Both the position numbers and the translations under genes were made by a program. Shown here piece after piece: positions 57,243 through 64,000 of a DNA stretch of 64,000 nt. Numbering within the stretch: position 1 is the stretch's first letter; the number at the start of each line of letters is the position of its first letter. The notes under the pieces are model-generated. The model saw nothing but the letters and a program-made list of their open reading frames with translations. It did not search any database and was not told the origin of the DNA. Origin of the DNA: CAWBBA01 sp963741625 (GTDB taxonomy: Bacteria > Desulfobacterota > Desulfomonilia > Desulfomonilales > Desulfomonilaceae); the NCBI GenBank assembly GCA_963741625.1, contig CAVUIT010000008.1, forward strand, positions 124,001-188,000, read 5' to 3'.

Positions 57243-60123
57243 ACGAAAGCCCAGCGCGGCCTGGACATGCAGGAGAATGTCCAGGTTCGGCAGGGCACCT
57301 CAGGCGCTCCGGGCTATACGCGCTCAGGACCTCATAGTCGAACCTCACGTGATTGAAGCCAACCACCAGGTCCGCGCCTTTGAGCAGCTCTATCAACTCC
57401 GAGACATTAGCCTCGGTAAACGTGAGGAAACCGTCTTCTTCAGTGTGCGCTACTGCCAGCGAGAGGCGCATTTTGGCAATGTTTTTCCATCCGCCGACCT
57501 CTTGAGCCAGCTTCTGAGTTTCTACGTCAAATACCACAACCCTTTTCGGCCCCTGCAGCAATTCCTGCTTTGGATCTTCCGGAGCTGTCGCGGGCTTAGG
57601 CTCCTCTTCAAACGACAGGGTGATCCCACCGCTGGCGGAAGACCCCGTCGCTGTTCTTTTCAGCCTCGGGACTGCTACTCTCTTCTTGCCGGGGGACTTC
57701 GTCAAGGCCCCTTGGCCGGGAGCGGTTTCCATATCAGGTCTCTCGGTTTTCACAGCATTTTCCTTTCTGTGACCTAGCAAGTCCTTTGGTTCGGACATGT
57801 CGTTCTGCAGATCGGGGAAGATAAGCGATCGAGCGGGTCTTGCGGGAATTTTAGGTTTTGGCTCGGTTTTCGAGGCAAGAAACGCCGTGTCAGGGTGCAA
57901 GAGGAATTCGAGCGTAGCCAGGCAGGCCTTCTTATCCAGAGGCTTGTTTCCCGAGCCGCATTTGGGTGAGTGTATACAAGAAGGGCAGCCCGCTTCACAC
58001 GGGCATTTCTCCACAAGGAGGCGGGTTTTCTCCAGGAGTTCTTCAATCACCTCAAACGCGCGATGCGACAGCCCCACTCCGCCGGGGTGGCCGTCGTATA
58101 TAAACACTGCGGCCCGGCACACTTGTTCATGTTCCGGGGTGCTTATCCCTCCTATGTCGTCTCGGTCGCAAAGGGCAAAAAGCGGGAACATTGAAATCGC
58201 GGCGTGCTCCATCGCGTGAATGCCGCCCATGAAGTGAAGACCGGCTTTCTGAACGGCATCCTTGACCATATCCGGGATTTCGATCCAGATGCCGACGGTT
58301 TCGAAGTGAAGCGGGGGGAGATCCAGGTCCACCATGCCGATGAGTTCCTGACCGGAAGACCGACGCTTCTCGTACCCCACAATGGTCGTAGTTACCTTGA
58401 GCTTCCCTTCTCTCACCGTAAAGCCGGGGAAATCTCGCGTGCGAATCGGCGCGCCAAGGATCTTTGTATCTTTTTCGTTGAGGGCCCGAGTGTAATAACT
58501 GAGATTAGACGGCTTCACTAGCACGTTCCGGCGCTGCAGGTCCAGCTTGGTAACCACATACTGCCTGGTGCGGTGGAGGTACACGGCCCCCTCGTGGCAT
58601 TCCGTGAACGCACGCATGCCCGATGAGCTTCCAATCAGCGTTTTCTTGTCTTCCAAGAAGATCGCGTAAGATTCGCCTATACCTCGCAGGTCAACGCCAC
58701 GATGCGGCCGTCTCGAAGCCGAGCGCCACGAGCCGTCCCCACCGCGATAGAGCGTGCCATCCTGTTCGAGTTCCTCCAGGGCTGTTTGGATCTCAGGCTG
58801 CCGGGTCCATTCTTCTTCGGGAAAAATGGGTGTTTCAGCCGCGGCACATGGGAGGTGCCGCTTAAGCACCTCACTGTTAAAAGGATCCAGAATAGCCTCT
58901 TCGCAGGTGCGTTCGAAAAAATCCCTGGGATTTCGCAAGAAATACTGGTCCAGCGCATCGTTCCCTGCAAGCATGACAATCGCGCTGGGCCGTCCGGCCC
59001 GGCCCACTCTGCCGCCCCGCTGCCAGGTATTGATAATGGTTCCGGGGTATCCCACGAGCAGGCAGAGATCCAATCCACCAACGTCGATCCCCATTTCCAG
59101 GGCCGAGGTGGAGATCACCCCGTCCATCTCTCCGGAAAACAACTTCGCTTCTATGTACCTGCGCTCTTCGGGGAGAAAGCCGGCCCGGTAAGAACTAATA
59201 CGGTTCTTCAAGTGCGGGGCATCGTGCAGCACCCATGTGGTGATCAGCTCTGTGACTTTCCGCGCTCGGGTGAACACGATGGTTTTAAGACCGGACTCCA
59301 GTGCCTTGACAAAGAGTCGGGCAGCAATGGTGTTCGGGCTTAAGACCGGATTCAGAAAGATAAAATGCCTTTTCGATGTGGGTGCCCCTGATCGATCAAT
59401 GACAGCGGGTTCGCGGCCGATCAGCCTTGAAACGAACGCGCCCGGATTGGCCACTGTCCCGGAACAGGCGATGAATTGCGGACTCGCCCCGTAGCGAGCG
59501 CACACTCGCAACGTGCGCAGCAGCACCTGAGCAATATGGCTGCCGAAAATCCCCTTGTACGTGTGGACTTCGTCCAGCACAATGAAGCACAGGTGTGAGA
59601 AGAAATCTTTCCAGATATCGTGAAACGCGAGAAGTCCGAGGTGGAGCATGTCCGGATTGGTTATAAGGACCCGTGGAGGGCTGCTCCTAATCTTGCGACG
59701 CTCCGATTCGGAGGTGTCCCCGTCGTACACTGCGGCGGTCAGACCCGAGTTCCCTGCCAGCGTTAGAAACGCATCTCGCTGGTCTCGCTCCAGCGCCTTC
59801 AACGGAAACAGCAAGAGGGCACATGCGTCCGGGTCCCTTGTGAGGCGGTCCAGGACAGGTATCTGGTACGCGAGGGTCTTTCCGCTTGCGGTGCTGGTCG
59901 ATAGGACCGTATCCTTCCCCTGAAGGCAAAATTCAATAGCTGCTGCTTGATGAGAATAGAGAGAAGCGATCCCGGACGAACGGATCAGCTCTTCCACACG
60001 GGGATCCAGGCCCGCGGGAATTGCCGCAAGCTCAGGAGGCTTTTCGGGCAGGATCTCGTGGTGGCTCAGGTTCCAGTCGTAATTCCGGGGGCTGCATAAC
60101 CATTCAAGGAATGAGTCTAGCAC
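57082..60123 (-). CDS. MrfA/YprA-like DUF1998 helicase joined to a MrfB-like exonuclease domain
   Basis: 1013-aa frame, real to about residue 940. Helicase: Walker A TASGKTLAYQIP (78-89), DEVH (184-187), SGT (221-223), QRGGRVGRAGR (368-378). C-terminal DUF1998/MZB metal site C707, C709, C713, C716, C722 (KCPCEAGCPSCIHSPKC). After a charged linker (750-855) comes a DnaQ/RNase H-like exonuclease: D865 and E867 (VVVFDVETQ), D928 (GFNHVRFDYEVL). In B. subtilis the helicase MrfA and exonuclease MrfB are separate neighbours acting on mitomycin C lesions. The frame breaks after PERL near 57302; one extra A. Confidence 0.87.
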   Translation of the reverse strand: MLDSFLEWLCSPRNYDWNLSHHEILPEKPPELAAIPAGLDPRVEELIRSSGIASLYSHQAAAIEFCLQGKDTVLSTSTASGKTLAYQIPVLDRLTRDPDACALLLFPLKALERDQRDAFLTLAGNSGLTAAVYDGDTSESERRKIRSSPPRVLITNPDMLHLGLLAFHDIWKDFFSHLCFIVLDEVHTYKGIFGSHIAQVLLRTLRVCARYGASPQFIACSGTVANPGAFVSRLIGREPAVIDRSGAPTSKRHFIFLNPVLSPNTIAARLFVKALESGLKTIVFTRARKVTELITTWVLHDAPHLKNRISSYRAGFLPEERRYIEAKLFSGEMDGVISTSALEMGIDVGGLDLCLLVGYPGTIINTWQRGGRVGRAGRPSAIVMLAGNDALDQYFLRNPRDFFERTCEEAILDPFNSEVLKRHLPCAAAETPIFPEEEWTRQPEIQTALEELEQDGTLYRGGDGSWRSASRRPHRGVDLRGIGESYAIFLEDKKTLIGSSSGMRAFTECHEGAVYLHRTRQYVVTKLDLQRRNVLVKPSNLSYYTRALNEKDTKILGAPIRTRDFPGFTVREGKLKVTTTIVGYEKRRSSGQELIGMVDLDLPPLHFETVGIWIEIPDMVKDAVQKAGLHFMGGIHAMEHAAISMFPLFALCDRDDIGGISTPEHEQVCRAAVFIYDGHPGGVGLSHRAFEVIEELLEKTRLLVEKCPCEAGCPSCIHSPKCGSGNKPLDKKACLATLEFLLHPDTAFLASKTEPKPKIPARPARSLIFPDLQNDMSEPKDLLGHRKENAVKTERPDMETAPGQGALTKSPGKKRVAVPRLKRTATGSSASGGITLSFEEEPKPATAPEDPKQELLQGPKRVVVFDVETQKLAQEVGGWKNIAKMRLSLAVAHTEEDGFLTFTEANVSELIELLKGADLVVGFNHVRFDYEVLSAYSPERLRCPAEPGHSPACPGRAGLSFEAGPSGGIHPREEKIRPRPGRCPMVPRREDGPDRAVLPGRCRDHSGLVPIRS

Positions 60124-60327
60124 GATCTTTCCAATGATGTCAGGTAGATATCCGAGTTTCTGCGTAATCGGTCCAGATCATACTCGGCCTTCTTGCGCGG
60201 TGTCAACCGTGGAACTAGGTTTGGGAATTTTTTGGGCGGAGGACCTCAGAATCAATATTCAACTCCCTCGGGAAGCCACCATTCAGTTACGAGGATATTA
60301 GGGTCTCATTGACATCCTCGTGGCACC

Positions 60328-60384
60328 AGTAGGGCCGGCATCTTGCCGGTCCGCGCCATGGACCGGCAAGATGCCGGCCCTACT
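60328..60384. repeat. Perfect 25-bp-stem palindrome
   Basis: Arms at 60328-60352 and 60360-60384 are exact reverse complements around a 7-base loop; the arm begins AGTAGGGCCGGCATCTTGCC. Related to 12744-12766. A TGGCACCAGT sequence precedes it. No gene in 60124-60551. Confidence 0.75.
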
Positions 60385-60551
60385 ATTACATTCGAGCGAA
60401 TCACTGTAGGCTTCCCCTGCGTAACCATGGCATTTCCTTTGGAAAACGTGGTTTCTTCACAAACCGCGCAACATGTGCCAAATTGTTCCTGGTTCGCTGA
60501 TTCCCGGGCTCCGGTTTCGGGACCAGTTGAGACTTAGGGTAGGAAGTAGTC

Positions 60552-61049
60552 ATGTCAACTTCGATGCGCCATGCAACAGTGACAATCCCCCTTATGATCG
60601 TATTTGCCGCATTGGCGGCCCTTTTCGGCCTGTCTCAGGTCGCTCAGGCGGAAGATCAAATGAATTCCAATCCGGAACCACGGACGATTTCCATTACCCT
60701 GGGTAATCAAACGATCCGCGCGGTAGTGGCTGACGCCGATGCTTCAAGAAGAGAGGGCCTTCTTGGGTGGAGTCAGATAACAGAAGACAGAGGAATGTTG
60801 CTTGATTTCGCGATGGAAGGGCAATACGCGATCCACATGCAGGGGATGAAATTCCCCATTGACGCGGTCTGGATAGATGGCAAAGGCATAATCAAGCTAG
60901 TTTATGAAGATATTACCCCTAACTCCGGCTTGATTTACCCCTCGCTGTTTCCCTGCAGATACTGCTTGGAAATCAAGTCGGGCTTTTGCAAGAAATATGG
61001 GATCAAAATAGGGCAGACTGTGCAGTTTGGCTCCTCCAAAACGCGCTGA
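60552..61049 (+). CDS. DUF192 family exported protein
   Basis: 165 aa. Signal (MIVFAALAALFGLSQVAQAED), then the DUF192 core: VVADADASRREGLLGWSQITEDRGMLLDFAMEGQYAIHMQGMKFPIDAVWIDGKGIIKLVYED. Small secreted single-domain family of unknown function, widespread in anaerobes and archaea. The tail carries CRYCLEIKSGFCKKYGI, a Cys cluster. AGGAAG upstream of the ATG. Confidence 0.88.
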   Translation: MSTSMRHATVTIPLMIVFAALAALFGLSQVAQAEDQMNSNPEPRTISITLGNQTIRAVVADADASRREGLLGWSQITEDRGMLLDFAMEGQYAIHMQGMKFPIDAVWIDGKGIIKLVYEDITPNSGLIYPSLFPCRYCLEIKSGFCKKYGIKIGQTVQFGSSKTR

Positions 61050-61090
61050 CCCGAACTTTCTTTTCAACATCAAGCCTCGTTTCCCTCTGA

Positions 61091-61894
61091 TCAGGATAGG
61101 ATCATGTTGCAGGATTTTAGAAATTCCCGCGGGTCCAACTCGTCTCGGATTCCCAACCGGGTCAGGGAAAAGTCGTAGCGAACCGGGTCTTCCGGCTCGA
61201 TGCTCCTGAACGCGGCCGTGATCTCGCATGCGGCCCTCAGATTTGCTTGCTTTCGTTTGGTGAGCCCTAGCTGCAGGCTGATCCTGTGCATGTGCGTGTC
61301 CAAAGGCACAATCAGTTTGGAAGCCGGCACTTCATCCCATCCACCGGGATCCACCTCATCGTGCCTGACCATCCATCTCAGGAACAGGTTCAGCCGTTTG
61401 CACGCGCTTCCCGCCACTGGGGAAGGGAGAAGGCTGCGCGGCCTGGATTCAAACACAGCAGACAATTCCTTTACCAACTCCGCCAAGGCAGGGATGATTG
61501 TCTCATGATCGTCACTCAGAGCATTCACAAAGCAAGCCTGCAATGAGCCGTGCTGTTCCACGACCCGCTTGATGCCATAGAGCATGCCCGCAAGCTCCTC
61601 ACCTGTTGTAAATCTATACTTAAAGCTTTTGAAGATCCTTATCAGCGACTCGCGAGAACTGTCTTTCAGGAACGCGTGCGGGGACTCCATGCGTTCGAGC
61701 ACGGATTTCACCCCTTTCAGAATCTGCCGGACTCCGCCGTAGGCCAGTGATGAAGCCACAAGCCCGACTATTTCCCGATCTCGCAGGTCTTGGTAATCGT
61801 AAAGAAATTCCAAAGGGTCGGGATGGACAAACTCCCTGTGGTTGTAGGTCTCGTAAAGTTCACAAAGGTTCTGTTCGTAGATTTTCGCCGTCAT
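61091..61894 (-). CDS. TIGR02757 (DUF2400) family protein
   Basis: 267 aa. DPLEFLYDYQDLRDREIVGLVASSLAYGGVRQILKGVKSVL, RLNLFLRWMVRHDEVDPGGWDEVPASKLIVPLDTHMHRISLQLGLT and FSLTRLGIRDELDP cover the family from end to end. Helix-rich, resembling HhH DNA glycosylases in places; function unproven. Convergent with the DUF192 gene. Confidence 0.85.
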   Translation of the reverse strand: MTAKIYEQNLCELYETYNHREFVHPDPLEFLYDYQDLRDREIVGLVASSLAYGGVRQILKGVKSVLERMESPHAFLKDSSRESLIRIFKSFKYRFTTGEELAGMLYGIKRVVEQHGSLQACFVNALSDDHETIIPALAELVKELSAVFESRPRSLLPSPVAGSACKRLNLFLRWMVRHDEVDPGGWDEVPASKLIVPLDTHMHRISLQLGLTKRKQANLRAACEITAAFRSIEPEDPVRYDFSLTRLGIRDELDPREFLKSCNMILS

Positions 61895-61947
61895 GTCATC
61901 ACAGCCTAAATTCAGTGTGAATTGAAAGTTTTTGGAAGGGGGGTGTT

Positions 61948-61981
61948 GGGGGGAAACTTTTTTACAAAAAAGTTTCCCCCC
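61948..61981. terminator. 16-bp perfect hairpin GGGGGGAAACTTTTTT/AAAAAAGTTTCCCCCC
   Basis: Two-base loop. On either strand it has the G/C-then-T structure of a bidirectional terminator, and it lies just downstream of the Crp/Fnr gene stop (62004) and upstream of the TIGR02757 gene. It may also be a dispersed repeat. Confidence 0.6.
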
Positions 61982-62003
61982 GACAAAACGTCCTATCCGG
62001 CCC

Positions 62004-62687
62004 TCACAGACGTTTCACCCCTTCGGCCAATTCCGTCAGTTCTTCGCGGTCTACGATTCGGATATGCGGGCCATCGGACTCGATCAGGCCTTGTTTCACC
62101 ATCTTGGTCAGTATGCGGGAGAGCGTTTCGGGTATGGTCCCCAACATGCCGGCCAGTTGCCCTTTAGGAACATCGAGTTCCAGATCGGCGGCGCCTTCGT
62201 TTCGGTCGCTCAAATAGAGAAGGTGGGCTGCGAGGCGGCCCGGGACTTCCTTCAGGGAGAGATCGTCCACAAGCACTGTGAAGCGTCGCAAGCGACGGGA
62301 AAGGACTGCGAGCATATTCAGCGAAAGTGAAGGGTTTCTGCTGATGAGGTCCGTGAAGGCCGGTCTGGGGAAAAACAGGCATCGAGTCTCGTCCAGAGCC
62401 ACGGCATGGGCCGGAAAGCGACGCCCTTCAAACACCGGCACTTCGCCGAAGGGCTCCCCACCGCCGAAAATGTGCAGAATCTGTTCCTTGCCTTCAGCAG
62501 AAAGCTTATAGATTTTAACTCGCCCGGAGACGACCACGTAAAATCCTGTTCCAGGATCACCTTCCGTAAAGATTGTTTGGCCGCGACTAAATGACTTCAC
62601 CAGAGCGATGGACGCGAGGTCTCTGTGCTGTTCGTCGGGCAAATCCTCAAAAAGCGGTATGTTGGCGACCAACTTGGCAATTTCCAT
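62004..62687 (-). CDS. Crp/Fnr-family regulator, probable HcpR
   Basis: 227 aa from the ATG at 62687. Cyclic-nucleotide-binding-like sensor domain (LFEDLPDEQHRDLASIALVKSFSRGQTIFTEGDPGTGFYVVVSGRVKIYKLSAEGKEQILHIFGGGEPFGE) and a Crp-type HTH (VPKGQLAGMLGTIPETLSRILTKMVKQGLIESDGPHIRIVD). No N-terminal Cys set for an Fe-S cluster, so not a true FNR. Identical TTGAC-N4-GTCAA boxes stand in the divergent region and before hcp, the reported HcpR pattern, which supports HcpR (nitrosative stress, haem-dependent in studied members). Assignment is by context. Confidence 0.85.
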   Translation of the reverse strand: MEIAKLVANIPLFEDLPDEQHRDLASIALVKSFSRGQTIFTEGDPGTGFYVVVSGRVKIYKLSAEGKEQILHIFGGGEPFGEVPVFEGRRFPAHAVALDETRCLFFPRPAFTDLISRNPSLSLNMLAVLSRRLRRFTVLVDDLSLKEVPGRLAAHLLYLSDRNEGAADLELDVPKGQLAGMLGTIPETLSRILTKMVKQGLIESDGPHIRIVDREELTELAEGVKRL

Positions 62688-62761
62688 GTATTCCACCCTA
62701 CGTTAGAAAAATGACGCAAAGGAACCTTGTCACGGATATGGACTCCAAAAGGATAATTTGA

Positions 62762-62775
62762 TTGACTTAAGTCAA
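62762..62775 (+). promoter_or_regulatory. HcpR/FNR-type box upstream of the siroheme-ferredoxin gene
   Basis: Perfect palindrome TTGACTTAAGTCAA. Its centre (62768.5) stands about 29 bases before TAAACT (62798), placing it near -41 if that is the -10, a class II activator position. It lies between the divergent Crp/Fnr gene and the target, so autoregulation is also possible. Confidence 0.75.
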
Positions 62776-62922
62776 AGTAAGATCCTGATCGAATTAGTAA
62801 ACTCTTTAATATGGCATCGAACTGGTTTTCAGATTACGCCAGAATCAATCAAAATCAGGGAAACGTCAAGACAAGCGAGAACCCGAAGAAATCTCGAATG
62901 ACCAATAATTGAGGAGCTTTTC

Positions 62923-62976
62923 GTGGCACCCGAGGGAAATGTTTGCGGTGCCTGGACCGAGGAGATCGATCAATGA
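62923..62976 (+). CDS. Possible 17-residue leader peptide
   Basis: GTG with GAGGAG upstream encodes MAPEGNVCGAWTEEIDQ and stops at TGA overlapping the next ATG (ATGA). The arrangement would couple translation to the following gene. It may be chance. Confidence 0.3.
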   Translation: MAPEGNVCGAWTEEIDQ

Positions 62977-63779
62977 AGTGGGCCAGGGAGGCCGAAGAGG
63001 CTGTGAGCAGAGTCCCCTTTTTTGTCCGTAAACGTGTACGAAAGAGAGTGGAAGAGGAAGCTCAACGGCATCATGCCCGTGAAGTGACTCCGAAGCATGT
63101 GCAGGCGTGCAAGCAAAAGTTTATCAAAAATATGGAAGACGAGGTCAAAGGCCATCAGGTCGAGACGTGCTTCGGCCCCGGCGGTTGCCCGAACCGCGCT
63201 GTTGAGGACTCAGATCTGGTGAGAGAGTTGGAAGATCTACTGGCCTCTAAGAATCTAAGGGCCTTTCTGAAAGAGACCGTGAACGGCCCGCTTAAATTGC
63301 ATCATGAATTTCGCGTGTCAATGTCAGACTGCCCCAATGCTTGCTCGCGGCCGCAGATTTCGGACTTGGGCCTCATTGGGGTCGCTCGTCCGCGCCTTTC
63401 CGCCGCGGAATGCGCCGGATGCGGCGCCTGCGTTGAGGTCTGCAAGGAAAACGCGATCCAATTATCCGAAGAAGGCCATGATCCTACTATCAATTCGGAA
63501 AAATGCCTGTCCTGTGGCCAGTGCATCTCAGTGTGCCCTGTTGGTGTGTTCGAAGCCGAAACCAAGGGCTATCGGATACAAGTTGGAGGCAAACTAGGCC
63601 GCCGGCCCCAGTTGGCCCGGGAACTCGAAGGCATCTATTCCAAAGACGAAGCGCTCCGAATCGTGGATCGCTGCCTCGATCATTATCTGACTCACTGTGT
63701 GGAAGGGGAACGCTTTGGAGTGATCCTAAACCGAACCGGAGTCGGAGTAGTGGGGTCGGCAGCAAAACAGCCCAAATAG
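62973..63779 (+). CDS. Siroheme/[4Fe-4S] sulfite-nitrite reductase-like protein with ferredoxin domain
   Basis: 268 aa from the ATG at 62973 (GAGGAG eight bases upstream). N-terminal 45 residues match the PCP_red domain (MKWAREAEEAVSRVPFFVRKRVRKRVEEEA). Then half of a sulfite reductase fold with the siroheme-cluster motif C66-x5-C72 ... C120-x3-C124 (CFGPGGCPN; DCPNACSRPQ). An 8Fe ferredoxin is inserted at 147-188 (CAGCGACVEVC; CLSCGQCISVC). Small anaerobic reductase, possibly for nitrite, sulfite or NO-related species. HcpR-type box upstream and hcp downstream suggest a nitrosative-stress role. Confidence 0.85.
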   Translation: MKWAREAEEAVSRVPFFVRKRVRKRVEEEAQRHHAREVTPKHVQACKQKFIKNMEDEVKGHQVETCFGPGGCPNRAVEDSDLVRELEDLLASKNLRAFLKETVNGPLKLHHEFRVSMSDCPNACSRPQISDLGLIGVARPRLSAAECAGCGACVEVCKENAIQLSEEGHDPTINSEKCLSCGQCISVCPVGVFEAETKGYRIQVGGKLGRRPQLARELEGIYSKDEALRIVDRCLDHYLTHCVEGERFGVILNRTGVGVVGSAAKQPK

Positions 63780-63859
63780 GGCCATTGTTGCGAGGCATCC
63801 TTCGCGGGGTTGAACGAGTGCTTTCAGTAGATGAAAAAAATATTAAAAAGATCGCTTTC

Positions 63860-63900
63860 TTGACTTAAGTCAAAGCACTATTTCTCCCTGTGATTAATAT
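63860..63900 (+). promoter_or_regulatory. HcpR/FNR-type box and -10 upstream of hcp
   Basis: TTGACTTAAGTCAA at 63860-63873, identical to 62762-62775, with TAATAT at 63895-63900. Centre to -10 distance is 28.5 bases, so the box would lie near -41.5. About 80 bases of leader precede the hcp start. Confidence 0.75.
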
Positions 63901-63978
63901 ATCAATAAATGGCACGGCGAGGCCGGCCCCAATCAAACGAACAGGAATTTCGAGCCAGATCATCATCAGGAGGGAAAG

Positions 63979-64000
63979 ATGGAAGAAATGTTTTGTTATC
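63979..64000 (+). CDS. hcp: Hybrid cluster protein / hydroxylamine reductase (5' end only)
   Basis: ATG after AGGAGGGAAAG encodes MEEMFCY at the window edge. M-F-C-Y-x-C is the N-terminal cluster motif of Hcp, and the HcpR-type box upstream fits. Only seven codons are visible, so the call relies on context as well. Confidence 0.65.

Noticed and set aside
62004..62687. Classical oxygen-sensing FNR
   Set aside because: The N-terminal Cys cluster needed for [4Fe-4S] binding is missing.
1..64000. CRISPR array, tRNA, rRNA or integrase
   Set aside because: I looked for regularly spaced direct repeats, cloverleaf-like genes and phage genes and found none; repeats present are dispersed palindromes.

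Overview
The window reads as one contiguous chromosomal segment of a free-living, probably anaerobic, Gram-negative bacterium. I infer Desulfobacterota (former Deltaproteobacteria, Desulfomonile/Syntrophobacter-like). The reasons are a two-subunit 2-hydroxyacyl-CoA dehydratase with its Fe-S activator, a siroheme/ferredoxin protein beside hcp with HcpR-type boxes, DUF3786 and DUF2318 proteins, and outer-membrane barrel proteins. The taxonomy rests on gene content only; no rRNA or tRNA gene is present.

Layout. 1-1.6 kb: 3' part of glyS. 1.6-5.3 kb: a minus-strand operon, marR - two HgdB-family subunits - activator, behind a sigma70-like promoter whose -10 lies inside a dyad. 5.5-8.6 kb: a REC-PAS-PAS-LuxR regulator and a membrane SH3 protein. 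9.3-14.2 kb: the conserved rpmH-rnpA-yidD-yidC-jag-mnmE cluster. 14.6-18.7 kb: an outer-membrane protein, a split phage-type repressor, a lytic transglycosylase and an XRE-cupin regulator. 19-30.4 kb: mostly housekeeping genes (radA, a YhcC-like radical SAM protein, a dodecin, an RluB-like pseudouridine synthase, an MDR dehydrogenase, ftsH, folP-acpS, an RlmI-like methyltransferase, serS). 30.9-34.5 kb: dppABC-like peptide transporter genes without ATPase genes. 34.5-36.5 kb: a MITE-like element, a formyltransferase-like gene and a DUF3786 gene.

36.8-49.9 kb is the most distinctive region: an envelope metal-handling island. It holds three exported Cys-rich proteins, two of them apparent paralogues that each head a gene run behind a CTTGACTTT-type promoter. 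It also holds a membrane-anchored HMA domain joined to a SurA-N-like domain, a DUF2318-FtsX-ATPase module, a CusBA-type RND pump and two NosL-like proteins. Copper or a similar soft metal is the likeliest cargo (inference).

49.9-64 kb: a class III adenylate cyclase, a MEMO1 family protein, a trypsin-like/PDZ protease, another barrel protein, a MrfA-like helicase with a MrfB-like exonuclease domain in the same gene, a DUF192 protein, a TIGR02757 protein, and a likely HcpR regulon (Crp/Fnr regulator, siroheme-ferredoxin protein, start of hcp). Two identical TTGACTTAAGTCAA boxes tie this last group together.

Two features run through the window. Intergenic spaces are full of short dispersed palindromic repeats from several families. 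In addition, about twelve single-base frame breaks split otherwise intact genes, and nearly all look like one extra base; assembly or sequencing error must be excluded before these genes are called pseudogenes.
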